A DNA stretch of 64,000 bases, from contig CAISJL010000013.1 in the NCBI GenBank assembly GCA_903885665.1, positions 1 to 64,000 of the forward strand. The letters run 5' to 3'. The translations under genes were made by a program, and so were the position numbers. Of this stretch, positions 45,346 to 54,906 are shown one piece after another. How positions within the stretch are numbered: the first letter of the stretch is position 1; each line of letters begins with the position of its first letter. The DNA comes from an uncultured beta proteobacterium. Its GTDB lineage: Bacteria > Pseudomonadota > Gammaproteobacteria > Burkholderiales > SG8-41. The notes beneath the pieces are model-generated. The model made no database searches. It had not been told where the DNA came from and saw only the letters and a list, made by a program, of their open reading frames with translations.

Positions 45346-45602
45346 CCTGATTCACCTCGATCATGATCGCGAGTGCTGGCAATACCCTATCACACCCAAT
45401 CCGACCCGCTTCTGTATACGATGTTTGATTGAATGTACACATCATACGACAAACTTAGTGGAGTGGATGATGACCACCACATATATACTGGACGTTCAGC
45501 CTATTCAGTCCTACAATTCCCAAAACTAAAAATAGCGTACTTCGTAAAGCGCTCCCAGTTGCACATCAGACTATTCATACTAGCAATCGTGGAGACTTCA
45601 AC
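45346..45602. other. Intergenic region upstream of the Bug remnant
   Basis: About 250 bases with no supported gene. It holds divergent signals for the glycosidase-like operon and for the duplicated Bug 5' end. No RNA gene is recognised. Confidence 0.35.
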
Positions 45603-45710
45603 ATGCTGACTCGACTCTGTTCATCCGGGCGTTTGATTGCCTTGATAATGCTGATCTCGTTATTGCTGAGCCAGACACCCTCTCGAAATCATCATAACTT
45701 ACTGATTTAA
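45603..45710 (+). pseudogene. Truncated copy of a Bug gene 5' end
   Basis: This 35-codon frame begins MLTRLCSSGRLIALIML and ends after LLIL-type residues at a TAA. The full Bug gene 229 bases downstream begins MLTRLFSCRCMLILAML, and the 30 bases around both starts are nearly identical, including GGAGAC(T/C)T(T/C)AACATGCTGACTCG. It is therefore a broken duplicate of the signal-peptide region together with its ribosome binding site. It could be translated as a short peptide. Confidence 0.78.
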
Positions 45711-45831
45711 TTAATATTACTGATTGAATTTATTTTATAATTTCACTGATTTTTATACATGTAAGCGCTACCGTCCGAACCCATCATCAAATCATTAAAT
45801 AAACAATCTGAGCACTTTTGGAGACCTTAAC

Positions 45832-46824
45832 ATGCTGACTCGACTCTTTTCATGCCGGTGTATGCTGATCTTGGCCATGCTGACCTTAACAATGCTCGCC
45901 CCACTGACAGCGAACGCTACCGAGGCCAATTATCCTAGCAAACCCATCCGCGTCATTGTGCCCTACCCTCCAGGCGGATCCACTGACCCCACTGCACGCG
46001 CCTACGCCAACTGGCTCACTGAAAAATTCGGTGTGGCCTTGATTATTGATAACCGACCCGGTGCTGGCTCTACCATAGGTCACGGTCTAGGCGCTCGCGC
46101 GACACCCGATGGCTATACCATTCTATTGGGCACCTCTGGCGGTTTAGTCGTGAGTGCTGCTTTTGGGAGCCCGCTGTCCTATAACCCTATCAAAGACTTT
46201 ACGCCAATCGCCATCGGCGTCTATGCGCCCTTCTTGTTAGTTGTGCATCCTGGCGTGCCGGCTAAAAATATGCGCGAATTGATCGATCTTGCTAAAGCCC
46301 AACCCTACAAAATCAACTACGGCTCCCCCGGTACCGGCACCCCTAATCACTTAGGGATGGAATTACTCACTGCGCTAACTGGTGCCAAGTTTACCCACGT
46401 CCCCTACAAAGGCGGTGGTGCTGCTACTGTCGACTTAGTCGCAGGCCGCATCCAAGCCATTTTCGGTAGCATCCCACAATGGCAACCACATTTAGGCGTG
46501 GGCAAAGTGCGGGCGCTAGCCATTGGCCACCCCAAACGTTCGCACTTGATGCCCGACACACCTGCCATAGCTGAGACCTTCCCCGGCTTTAATAACACCA
46601 CCTGGTATGGCTTTCTCGGGCCAGCCGGCATGCCCAATCACGCTGTTCAAAAAATCAACGCCGAGATGAAGCGCGCGACCGAAAATGCAAATTTCGTCAA
46701 AGGCTTAGAGGCAATTGGCCTTGAGCCTGCTTGGACCAGCAGCAAAGATATGGGAGACCTCATCCGCAACGAACTTGCGCGCTGGACCAAAGTGGTGCGC
46801 GATGCGGGGATTAAACCAGAGTAG
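45832..46824 (+). CDS. Bug/TctC-family periplasmic solute receptor
   Basis: Bug receptor of 330 residues. The signal peptide covers about residues 1-30 (LILAMLTLTMLAPLTANA), then YPSKPIRVIVPYPPGGSTD, DNRPGAGS, PDGYTIL and HVPYKG. GGAG lies nine bases before the ATG. It is preceded by a duplicated 5' end and followed by an imperfect hairpin. It is the rightmost receptor in the window. Confidence 0.92.
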   Translation: MLTRLFSCRCMLILAMLTLTMLAPLTANATEANYPSKPIRVIVPYPPGGSTDPTARAYANWLTEKFGVALIIDNRPGAGSTIGHGLGARATPDGYTILLGTSGGLVVSAAFGSPLSYNPIKDFTPIAIGVYAPFLLVVHPGVPAKNMRELIDLAKAQPYKINYGSPGTGTPNHLGMELLTALTGAKFTHVPYKGGGAATVDLVAGRIQAIFGSIPQWQPHLGVGKVRALAIGHPKRSHLMPDTPAIAETFPGFNNTTWYGFLGPAGMPNHAVQKINAEMKRATENANFVKGLEAIGLEPAWTSSKDMGDLIRNELARWTKVVRDAGIKPE

Positions 46825-46827
46825 CCG

Positions 46828-46876
46828 TATGGGGTTTGCGCAGTTTGCTCGCACCAACGCTTACGCAAGCCCCATA
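46828..46876 (+). terminator. Imperfect hairpin after the Bug gene
   Basis: TATGGGGTTTGCG and CGCAAGCCCCATA pair over 13 bases with one G-U wobble, around a 23-base loop, a few bases after the Bug stop. No T-run follows directly, so the terminator call is tentative. Confidence 0.5.
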
Positions 46877-46996
46877 TTGCATTCTAAGGTTATCATCACA
46901 GTATAATTTTATTTATTTTGTATCGATGTGTATGTGTTGAACCATGCCCCACACAATTCATCATCAAATACTAAAGCTCGCGCTACAATAGGGCTT

Positions 46997-48670
46997 ATGC
47001 CACACAACCCTAACCAATCCTCAAGCCATCTCAAGCGCAGCGCTTGGTCTGCACTCGCAGCGCACCGTAGGACGTGGCACAGCCCATTGCGCGAACTATT
47101 CACAGCTAACCCGCAACGCTTTCAACAATTCTCTACACCTGCGTGTGGTCTGCTACTGGACTTTAGTAAAAATCCACTCACCACAGAAACCATTGACCTA
47201 CTCGTCAAGCTCGCCGAAGCCCACGAAATTCCAGGACGGCTTCGCGACCTATTTGATGGTAAAGCTGTCAATGTCAGCGAGAAGCGTCCAGCTTGGCATA
47301 CAGCCCTACGCGCTGGCAAGAGCGCGCCGCATCCCGTGCAGCAGAGCCTTGCAGTGATGCATGAAATTACCCAAGTGCTGCGCGCAGGTGCAATGCTCGG
47401 TAGCACCGGCAGCCCCATCACAGATGTGGTGAGCTTGGGGATTGGTGGCTCCGCCCTTGGACCCCAACTGGTTGCTGCGGCCTGCACGCCACACTCCCAT
47501 GGAACAGCAACGCCACGAGTGCACTTCGTCAGCAACCCAAGTGAAACATTCACTCAACTACTCAGTCAGTTAGATGCGGCGGGTACGTTATTCATTGTGC
47601 AATCGAAAAGCTTCAACACACAAGAAACCCTACACAACGCCCGTTGCGCCCGCCATTGGTTACAAACTGCACTCCATCGCACACAAGTGGATGCCCACTT
47701 TATTGCGATCACCGCACAAACCGATGCTGCTGTTGCTTTCGGGATTCCACGCTCGCAAGTCCTGCCCCTATGGAATTGGGTTGGCGGTCGCTACTCCCTT
47801 TGGTCTGCCACCGGTTTACCCGCTATGATTGCCATGGGTAACACGCAACACGATCTACTGCTAGCCGGTGCCGCGGCCATGGACGCCCATACCCATGACA
47901 TGCCACTGGCTCAAAATATGCCCGTGCTACTCGCCCTCATCGATATTTGGGAGCATCTATTCTGGGATATACAGTCACGTGCCGTAGTGCCCTACCCCCA
48001 TGAGTTATCACTGCTGCCCGCACACCTCCAACAACTCAGCATGGAAAGCCTAGGCAAAGGCGTGCGCTCGAACGGCAAAATACTACGCACGCATTCGGGT
48101 CCGCTACTCTGGGGTGGACTTGGTAGCGAGAGCCAACACAGTTATTTTCAATGGCTGCACCAAGGCACCCATACTGCAGCAGTTGATTTTATTGCCTGTT
48201 GTGAGCCGACATCGCCGTCAGACCCCACGGCATACCAAGCGCACACCGTCATGCTAGCGAATTGTTTTGCACAATCAGCCCTATTAATGAATGGCCTCAC
48301 TACCAATGAAGTGACTGCGCAATTAATCGCTAAGGGCTTGAGTGCGCGCACGGCAGAGCGCCAAGCGCCTCACCAAACTCACCCAGGCAATCGTCCCAGC
48401 AACACCATATTGCTGCCGCGACTCGACGCCTATAGTGTGGGTGCACTGATCGCACTCTATGAGCACCGCACGTATATTCTCGGCGTGTTATTAGGCGTGA
48501 ATGCCTTTGATCAGTGGGGTGTAGAGCACGGCAAACATCTTGCCAAAGCACTAGAAACAGAATTTAATTCACCCAGTCCCGAAAATCACTTCGATAGCTC
48601 AACACAAGGATTAATTGCCCACGTGCGTGCACTACAAGCGGCATTATCGACACCCACTGAGCATACTTAG
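46997..48670 (+). CDS. pgi: Glucose-6-phosphate isomerase
   Basis: The cytoplasmic enzyme that interconverts glucose 6-phosphate and fructose 6-phosphate. The signatures are [22 protein letters not shown], the first PGI pattern [15 protein letters not shown] and the second [14 protein letters not shown]. The track starts at a GTG; the ATG at 46997, with AGGG just upstream, gives 557 residues, nearer the usual length. The 3' end overlaps the convergent orn gene by 4 bases. Confidence 0.94.
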   Translation: MPHNPNQSSSHLKRSAWSALAAHRRTWHSPLRELFTANPQRFQQFSTPACGLLLDFSKNPLTTETIDLLVKLAEAHEIPGRLRDLFDGKAVNVSEKRPAWHTALRAGKSAPHPVQQSLAVMHEITQVLRAGAMLGSTGSPITDVVSLGIGGSALGPQLVAAACTPHSHGTATPRVHFVSNPSETFTQLLSQLDAAGTLFIVQSKSFNTQETLHNARCARHWLQTALHRTQVDAHFIAITAQTDAAVAFGIPRSQVLPLWNWVGGRYSLWSATGLPAMIAMGNTQHDLLLAGAAAMDAHTHDMPLAQNMPVLLALIDIWEHLFWDIQSRAVVPYPHELSLLPAHLQQLSMESLGKGVRSNGKILRTHSGPLLWGGLGSESQHSYFQWLHQGTHTAAVDFIACCEPTSPSDPTAYQAHTVMLANCFAQSALLMNGLTTNEVTAQLIAKGLSARTAERQAPHQTHPGNRPSNTILLPRLDAYSVGALIALYEHRTYILGVLLGVNAFDQWGVEHGKHLAKALETEFNSPSPENHFDSSTQGLIAHVRALQAALSTPTEHT

Positions 48671-49212
48671 ATCTTCATCACATGCGCACGGTAATAGCGT
48701 AGCTCCATAATCGATTCGTGAATGTCTGCAAGCGCCTCATGCTTACCGTGCTTTACCAATCCGGCAAGGACCTCAGGCTGCCAGCGCCTAGCCAACTCTT
48801 TTAAGGTGCTGACATCAATCAAGCGATAATGAAAATAGGACTCTAATTGCGGTAAGTAACGCACCAAAAAGCGGCGATCTTGATGCACAGAATTACCACA
48901 CAACGGTGATGCACCTGCGGGCACATGCAAGGCCAAAAACTCCAACAACTGCGTCTGTGCCTCAGCTTCGGTCAGCGTGGATGCACGCACCCGATCAATC
49001 AAACCTGATTTACGATGAGTCGACTGATTCCACTGGTCCATGGCTGCCAATACCATATCGTCTTGATGCACCACCAGAACCGGCGCTTCAGCCACCACAT
49101 TTAACTGCGCGTCCGTGATCACCAACGCAATTTCAAGCACGCGCTCAGTCTCGGGATTTAAACCACTCATCTCCATATCTATCCAAACCAGCGCGTTGGG
49201 GTCCTGTGCCAT
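48667..49212 (-). CDS. orn: Oligoribonuclease
   Basis: The essential 3'-5' exonuclease that degrades RNA of two to five nucleotides and pGpG. The DEDDh residues are visible: WIDMEMSGL near residues 11-19, [12 protein letters not shown] near 103 with the second Asp, and the C-terminal [11 protein letters not shown]. The 181-residue length is exactly typical. Position next to the M48 protease gene is common in Burkholderiales. Confidence 0.95.
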   Translation of the reverse strand: MAQDPNALVWIDMEMSGLNPETERVLEIALVITDAQLNVVAEAPVLVVHQDDMVLAAMDQWNQSTHRKSGLIDRVRASTLTEAEAQTQLLEFLALHVPAGASPLCGNSVHQDRRFLVRYLPQLESYFHYRLIDVSTLKELARRWQPEVLAGLVKHGKHEALADIHESIMELRYYRAHVMKI

Positions 49213-49521
49213 ATTGTTGTGTCCATTTTTGATTAATTATTTAAATACCTACGCCCTAGACCGCATTAAGCCTAGACTAAGTCTAGAATAACCCTATAAT
49301 TATACGGTGCTGTATGGAATATGACGTAATCTCTAATTTAAACGCTGCTATAAACTATATGAAACGATTATCTAGACGATTATTTAATTAAATATTAAAT
49401 TAAATATTTAAATCAATCTTTAAACCAATCTTTTAATCTATCGTTTAATCAATAGTTAAATTTTAACCGCTATTTAAACCACTCTTTAAAACCACCTCAT
49501 TAAACACTTGCGAATGACACT
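49213..49521. promoter_or_regulatory. AT-rich divergent spacer with degenerate TTTAA-type repeats
   Basis: A 309-base region between orn and the M48 gene. From about 49376 to 49505 it holds many spaced TTTAA/TTAAA blocks, for example TCTTTAAACCAA, TCTTTTAATCTA and TCGTTTAATCAA, at roughly 12-base steps. No gene is present. Confidence 0.6.
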
Positions 49522-50772
49522 ATGCATATCTTTGGCATCATTTTCTTAATTGCTCTGCTGCTGACTACCGCCCTCCGCCTGTGGCTCGCACAGCGTCAAA
49601 TCCGCCACATTCAGATTCACCGCGACAGCGTGCCCAGCCAATTCGCCAGCGTCATTAGTCTTAGTGCACATCAACATGCTGCTGACTATAACAGCGCAAA
49701 GACCCAGACCTCCATGTTCAGCATCGCGCTCGAGGCAGCCCTCATCTTAGCCTTCACTTTTGGCGGTGGCCTGCAATTCCTCGACACTTGGACCAGCACA
49801 CAACTACCCGCCGGCATCGGTCGCAGTCTGGCCCTAATTGCCGCGTACACTGCAGTGACGATGCTCATTGATTTACCCCTGAATGTATACCGCACATTTG
49901 TCATTGAAGAGCGCTTCGGTTTTAATAAAATGACCGCCCGCCTGTTTATGATCGACACACTGAAAGGCTTGCTGTTGGCTGCTGCACTCGGTCTACCCTT
50001 AATTGCAACCATTCTGTGGTTAATGGATGCCATGGGCGAATATTGGTGGCTCTATGCTTGGCTGACTTGGATTAGCTTTAACACTGTATTACTCGCCATC
50101 TATCCGACCTGGATCGCACCTCTGTTTAACAAATTCTTACCGCTAGACAACCCATTATTACAAGCGCGTGTTGAACGCTTACTCGATCGCTGCGGCTTTA
50201 AAGTGAAAGGCTTGATGGTGATGGACGGTTCACGCCGCTCCAGTCATGGTAATGCTTACTTTACGGGCTTTGGCAAAACCAAACGCATTGTATTCTTTGA
50301 TACGCTATTAGCGCGGTTAGAACCCACCGAAGTCGAAGCCGTGCTAGCTCATGAGTTAGGCCACTTTAAACACAAACATATCTTACAACGCGTGATCTGG
50401 ATATATACCGTCAGCCTAGGCATGCTCTTTGTGCTGGGTAGCACACTACATCAAGATTGGTTTTATAGCGCGCTCAATGTCAGCACGCCTTCAACAGCTA
50501 TGGCCTTGTTGCTGTTCTCCATAGTGGTACCCGTATTCACTACCCTTGCCCAACCATTCAATGCTGCGGTATCCAGACACCATGAATTTGAAGCCGATCA
50601 GTTTGCAGCCCAGCACACTCAAGCCGGCGACCTCGTATCGGCTTTAGTCAAACTCTATACCGACAATGCTGCGACCCTCACACCTGACCCCTTACATTCG
50701 GCCTTCTACGACTCGCACCCCTCAGCGGCAACTCGCATTGCGCGCCTACAACAAGCAAGCCCTGCGATCTGA
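49522..50772 (+). CDS. M48 family metalloprotease, Ste24/CAAX-protease-like
   Basis: An inner-membrane zinc protease of 416 residues. Several helices occupy residues 1-200, including the M48 N-terminal domain (NVYRTFVIEERFGFNKMT). The zinc motif HELGH is in VLAHELGHFKHKH near residue 278, and the third ligand lies in FEADQFAAQH. Family members take part in membrane protein quality control. The stop overlaps the next start in TGATG, so translation is coupled to phhB. Confidence 0.92.
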   Translation: MHIFGIIFLIALLLTTALRLWLAQRQIRHIQIHRDSVPSQFASVISLSAHQHAADYNSAKTQTSMFSIALEAALILAFTFGGGLQFLDTWTSTQLPAGIGRSLALIAAYTAVTMLIDLPLNVYRTFVIEERFGFNKMTARLFMIDTLKGLLLAAALGLPLIATILWLMDAMGEYWWLYAWLTWISFNTVLLAIYPTWIAPLFNKFLPLDNPLLQARVERLLDRCGFKVKGLMVMDGSRRSSHGNAYFTGFGKTKRIVFFDTLLARLEPTEVEAVLAHELGHFKHKHILQRVIWIYTVSLGMLFVLGSTLHQDWFYSALNVSTPSTAMALLLFSIVVPVFTTLAQPFNAAVSRHHEFEADQFAAQHTQAGDLVSALVKLYTDNAATLTPDPLHSAFYDSHPSAATRIARLQQASPAI

Positions 50773-51098
50773 TGAATTTAAGCAATAAAAAATGTGTGGC
50801 CTGTGAAGGTGGTGTCAGTCCGCTGACTGCTGCTGAAGCTCATGGTTTACTGCAGCACCTCAAGGGCTGGCAACTCCATGAGGGTCATCTACAACGCACA
50901 TTTCAATTTAATGATCACTTAGAGACCATGACCTTCGTCAATGCAATTGCTTGGGTCTCTTTCCGCGAGAATCATCACCCTGATCTCAAAGTCGGATATC
51001 AGCAGTGTCAAGTGCGCTATATCACGCACGCCATCAACGGGCTCTCTGAGAACGACTTTATCTGCGCTGCCAAGATCGACACCTTATTTGTCCTCTGA
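50772..51098 (+). CDS. phhB: Pterin-4a-carbinolamine dehydratase
   Basis: A small cytoplasmic enzyme that recycles the pterin cofactor of aromatic amino acid hydroxylases. The family core is FRENHHPDLKVGY followed by THAINGLSENDFICAAKID. The usual motif THxxGGLT reads THAINGLS. The 108-residue length is normal. It starts in the last base of the M48 gene's stop and its end overlaps the likely start of rsgA, making a tight three-gene operon. No phenylalanine hydroxylase gene is in the window. Confidence 0.9.
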   Translation: MNLSNKKCVACEGGVSPLTAAEAHGLLQHLKGWQLHEGHLQRTFQFNDHLETMTFVNAIAWVSFRENHHPDLKVGYQQCQVRYITHAINGLSENDFICAAKIDTLFVL

Positions 51099-51981
51099 AG
51101 CCCTCAGCACCGGCCTGATCGTTGCGTCCTACGGGCGGCGCTTTTTAGTGGAAGCAGCAGACGGTCGTGTACGCGACTGTGTGACTCGCGGCAAACGTAA
51201 TGACTATGCCTGCGGGGACCGAGTGGCTTATCTAGCACAAGACGATACGCAAGGCGTGATCGATCATCATCTGCCACGCAACACTTTGCTATACCGCTCT
51301 GACGTATGGAAACAAAAACTAATCGCCGCCAATGTCACCCAAATGATTATGGTGGTAGCCTCAGAGCCTTCCTTCGATCTCAATGTGGTGGACTGCTGTC
51401 TGGCGGCCGCTAGTCACGCGAATATTCATGTTTTAATCGTGCTCAACAAAGCAGATCTAGCAACAGCCCCTGTCGCACAACAGTCCTTACAGTTCTATGC
51501 CAACATCGGTTATGCGCACATTCAACTGAGCGCCAAAAACGATATCGACATCTTGCGTCCATATCTACAAGGACACCGCAGCGTGTTAGTTGGCGAATCG
51601 GGCATGGGCAAATCCACCATACTCAACAAGCTATTGCCAGCAGCAGGGGCGCATACCCAAAGTATTTCGCTGGCCTTAGGCACGGGCAAGCACACCACCT
51701 CGAACACGCGACTCCATCATCTCGATGCGGATAGCGAAATCATAGATACCCCTGGGGTTCAAGCCTTTGGTATACACCACTTAGAGGTGGCAGATCTTGC
51801 CGCCGCATTTATTGAGTTTAGGCCCTATCTAGGGCTTTGCCACTTTCGCGACTGCAGGCATTTGAGTGAGCCCAACTGCGCGCTGATTGTAGCCCACGCT
51901 GCAGGGCATATTGAAACACGCCGCCTAGAGTCTTATCGACACCTAGCAACACTCAGGCTGCGCCCAACACTCCGGCGTTAA
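51088..51981 (+). CDS. rsgA: Ribosome small subunit-dependent GTPase RsgA
   Basis: A circularly permuted GTPase that matures the 30S subunit. An OB-fold N-terminus (GLIVASYGRRFLVEAADG) comes first, then G4 LNKADL, G1 GESGMGKST and G3 DTPGVQAFG, and a C-terminal zinc site CHFRDCRHLSEPNCA. The track start at 50941 lies deep in phhB and translates shadow sequence. The TTG at 51088, overlapping the phhB end by 11 bases, is the most sensible start (298 residues), though its ribosome binding site is weak. Confidence 0.9.
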   Translation: MSSEALSTGLIVASYGRRFLVEAADGRVRDCVTRGKRNDYACGDRVAYLAQDDTQGVIDHHLPRNTLLYRSDVWKQKLIAANVTQMIMVVASEPSFDLNVVDCCLAAASHANIHVLIVLNKADLATAPVAQQSLQFYANIGYAHIQLSAKNDIDILRPYLQGHRSVLVGESGMGKSTILNKLLPAAGAHTQSISLALGTGKHTTSNTRLHHLDADSEIIDTPGVQAFGIHHLEVADLAAAFIEFRPYLGLCHFRDCRHLSEPNCALIVAHAAGHIETRRLESYRHLATLRLRPTLRR

Positions 51982-52907
51982 CCAGCGGCGCGCGCCAACG
52001 ATACAATCAACAATAGCGCCAACCACAACACCAAACTGCGCCAGACTAAGCCCACAGCCGCACGCTGGTCTTCAACTTCAACATCTGCACCCTGGCCTAA
52101 CTCAGGTCGGTAGTTGAGCATACCGTCCTCACGCAAGGCGCCACCTAAACGCAATCCTAAGGCCCCTGCGCCACTGGCGAGAATAATCCCTTGCGTGCCT
52201 TGCCCCCATTCTGAGGATTGACTGCGCCAACAGAACACGGCATCTTCAAAGTTGCCGGCGATGGCAAAGCACAGCGCGGTGGCTCGAGCAGGTAACCAAT
52301 CGATATAAGCAAACGCTTGCGCTGCAAATCGACCAAACTGCACCGCCTCGGGCTCAGGACGTCCACCCCAAACCGTGGCTAAGACATCAGCTAGCCGATA
52401 CACCAAAGGCCCCACAGGACCGAGCAACACAAACCAAAACACTGGGGCAAGCACATAACGGTGCGATTGCACCAATCCGAGCTCAATAGCGACCCGCGCC
52501 ACCTCTGCGGCTGATAACTCATCGGCAGGTATGCCGCGCCAACGCCCCAAACAATCACGAGCCCCTTGAATATCACCAGCCTTGAGCGCAGTAGCAATGA
52601 CATTATAGTCATCGCTAAAACGGCGAAAGCCCATCACCACATACAGCACCGCTACAGCCCATAACAAGGCAAACAAGCTATGCACTTGAAGTAGCAGAAA
52701 CTCCACTAGCAAGATCAGCACGACGAGTGGCAACACTGCGACACACCAGGCAATCACACCATGGCGCGCTTGCAAACCATTAAATTGTTGCTCTAAGTAG
52801 TCACTATAACGGCGATAGGACAGATGCAGGACATGACCTGCCCGTAGCGGCCACAATTGCTCTAACCATAATATGCAGACCAAAGCTAAAAATTTCATTA
52901 CGCCCAT
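51978..52907 (-). CDS. CobD/CbiB (AmpE-like) family membrane protein
   Basis: A 309-residue membrane protein with about four or five helices and FGRFAAQAFAYIDWLPARATALCFAIAGNFEDA near residue 190, which matches the CobD/CbiB family and its AmpE relatives. True CobD makes adenosylcobinamide; here no cobalamin genes are near, so a role like AmpE is as likely. The ends of this gene and rsgA overlap by 4 bases in TTAA. The start may be Met1 or Met4. Confidence 0.78.
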   Translation of the reverse strand: MGVMKFLALVCILWLEQLWPLRAGHVLHLSYRRYSDYLEQQFNGLQARHGVIAWCVAVLPLVVLILLVEFLLLQVHSLFALLWAVAVLYVVMGFRRFSDDYNVIATALKAGDIQGARDCLGRWRGIPADELSAAEVARVAIELGLVQSHRYVLAPVFWFVLLGPVGPLVYRLADVLATVWGGRPEPEAVQFGRFAAQAFAYIDWLPARATALCFAIAGNFEDAVFCWRSQSSEWGQGTQGIILASGAGALGLRLGGALREDGMLNYRPELGQGADVEVEDQRAAVGLVWRSLVLWLALLLIVSLARAAG

Positions 52908-53039
52908 CCGAGAATAAAAAATATTAAAAAAATCAGATAGTTACATAAAAACTTACCGACTCACTACTGCATCTATAGCCTAGCGCTACGCGACTCTAGC
53001 CCCTGTTATACCGGCTCAGCGTATCTCTCGCAAGTGACA

Positions 53040-54206
53040 TTAATCCGATTCCAAACCTAAAAATGCGATTAAATCATCTTTACGCGATTGCGTATCGCGG
53101 TAACCCAAAGCAATCAGTTCCCGACAATAGGACTGCTCAAATAATAAATAAGACACTAGACTGGAGCCAGAACGTCGTAAGCCCCCGACTGTATGTAAAA
53201 GGCCACGAATCACTACGGGCAACGACTGCACGTGGCGGGCAGCAATCGTGCTCAAGGGCTCACTGGGGGTGATCACCCGATAGGCTACGGGTTTGAGCCG
53301 CAACTGATGCTCTGCAGCAGTCGCAGCAGGAATTAAACCTACCGTATGATTAATTCGTTGCAAGCGCTCTAAATCAACTTCTAGACCATCTAAAAATATA
53401 CTATCTAGAGCGTGGCCTGCAACTTGCGCTAGGGTTGGATAAGGTGGCGCACTCGATACCGGTGGCGTAGCACTAAACTGCTGGCCCACACCAATCACCA
53501 ATAAACGATCAGCACCCAAATGCAAGGCTGGACTCAATGGCGCCAACTGCCGCATGGAGCCATCGCCATAATACTGCTCATCAATACAGACTGGCGGAAA
53601 AATAAATGGCAAAGCGCTAGAGGCCATTAGATGTGACACCCCTATGGGCATTGCAACACCCACGCGGCGCGTACGCTGCCAGGGCTTCAAGTCCGGGCGC
53701 CCTTGAAAAAAAGTAACTGACTGTCCGGAATAATAAGCAGAGCAAGTCACCGCAAATGCTTTCAATGCGCCGATCTCGACTTGATGATCGATTGCCGAAA
53801 AATCAATGGTGCGCTCAAGTAACGCACTGAGCGGTTGATTGTTTAACAGTGCAACATTGCGCCCCCCATGCCCGACTACGGTGGAGGCAAACCAGCGCGC
53901 GCTATTGGCAAGCGCTCCGCGCCAATCAGCGTGATAGATTTGGGCAGAGTTAAATTGCTCCCACACACGACGCAGACGTCGCGCACTGCGCTGAAAATGA
54001 TGCGCATCGGCAGCTAAGGCTGCGGCATTAATAGCGCCCGCCGATGTGCCACAAATAATCGGAAACGGATTGCCATAACGAGCAGGTAGGAAGTCAGCCA
54101 GCGCACTTAGCACGCCCACCTGATAGGCCGCACGCGCACCACCTCCGGAAAGAATCAATCCAATCGTAGGGCGCTCTTTAGGAGACAGCTGCGGCATTGA
54201 TCTCAC
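53040..54206 (-). CDS. Patatin-like phospholipase
   Basis: A 388-residue serine lipid hydrolase. The oxyanion loop GLILSGGGARAAYQVGV is near residues 17-33, the nucleophile elbow GTSAGAIN near 50 and the catalytic Asp in YYGDGSMRQLAP near 215, the full patatin dyad. It has no signal peptide and probably works at the cytoplasmic membrane face. A C-terminal arm of about 100 residues (GGLRRSGSSLVSYLLFEQSY) is typical of this proteobacterial group. Confidence 0.9.
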   Translation of the reverse strand: MRSMPQLSPKERPTIGLILSGGGARAAYQVGVLSALADFLPARYGNPFPIICGTSAGAINAAALAADAHHFQRSARRLRRVWEQFNSAQIYHADWRGALANSARWFASTVVGHGGRNVALLNNQPLSALLERTIDFSAIDHQVEIGALKAFAVTCSAYYSGQSVTFFQGRPDLKPWQRTRRVGVAMPIGVSHLMASSALPFIFPPVCIDEQYYGDGSMRQLAPLSPALHLGADRLLVIGVGQQFSATPPVSSAPPYPTLAQVAGHALDSIFLDGLEVDLERLQRINHTVGLIPAATAAEHQLRLKPVAYRVITPSEPLSTIAARHVQSLPVVIRGLLHTVGGLRRSGSSLVSYLLFEQSYCRELIALGYRDTQSRKDDLIAFLGLESD

Positions 54207-54226
54207 ACATTATAAGCATTTAAAAA

Positions 54227-54859
54227 TTAAGCATTCAAAACACGGCACATACTATAGAGCATACCTGCTGTGGCACCCCAGATATATCGTCCCGCATAGG
54301 GGATTGCTAAATAGTGACGATGGCGACCACGGAAATGATAATCGCGACGCTGATAATGTGCCGGATTTAAAAAATGCAATAAAGGCGCTTCAAACACATT
54401 GGCTACTTCGGACGGGTTCGGAGTTAAATCAAACGGCGGCTCTAGCCAACCCACTACTGGGGTAACCCGAAATCCTGAAGGAATCTCATAGCTTGGTAGC
54501 CGTCCCAACACGGTCACATGACGCGCAGACACACCCACTTCTTCTTCCATTTCACGCAAGGCTGTAGTTTCTCGATCAGGATCAGTCGGCTCGACGCGGC
54601 CACCAGGAAAACTCACCTGACCAGCGTGATCTCGCAAATGTCCGCTGCGTTGAGTTAACAGTATTTGCACGCCATGATCGCGATTCACCAAAGGCACTAA
54701 CACTGCCGCATGACGAATCACCGCAGTTGGGGGCAATACTGCAACATGACGGTCGCCATCTACATCGGGCAGTGGCTGGTGCTGCAAGCTGATACGAATC
54801 GCCTCAGGTGTGAGCGGTAACTGTAGCGGTAAATTTTTGGGTAAATGCGGTGCGGACAT
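54227..54859 (-). CDS. Nudix hydrolase, CoA pyrophosphatase (NudL) type
   Basis: A 210-residue Nudix enzyme. LLTQRSGHLRDHAGQVSFPGG is the extra signature of the CoA-diphosphatase subgroup, and the Nudix box continues with ALREMEEEVGV near residue 110. It would split CoA into phosphopantetheine and 3',5'-ADP. It lies 20 bases before the patatin gene on the same strand and 47 bases after the MOSC gene. Confidence 0.9.
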   Translation of the reverse strand: MSAPHLPKNLPLQLPLTPEAIRISLQHQPLPDVDGDRHVAVLPPTAVIRHAAVLVPLVNRDHGVQILLTQRSGHLRDHAGQVSFPGGRVEPTDPDRETTALREMEEEVGVSARHVTVLGRLPSYEIPSGFRVTPVVGWLEPPFDLTPNPSEVANVFEAPLLHFLNPAHYQRRDYHFRGRHRHYLAIPYAGRYIWGATAGMLYSMCRVLNA

Positions 54860-54906
54860 GCATGGGTCTCGATACTGAGATTGACAAAGCCAGTCACGGC
54901 ACGATT

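Noticed and set aside
47122-47553. 143-codon minus-strand ORF inside pgi
   Set aside because: It lies wholly antisense to strongly conserved pgi motifs and has Ser/Arg-rich shadow composition.
51978-52907. Cobalamin biosynthesis cobD
   Set aside because: No other cobalamin genes are near and the family includes AmpE-type proteins, so only the family name is used.
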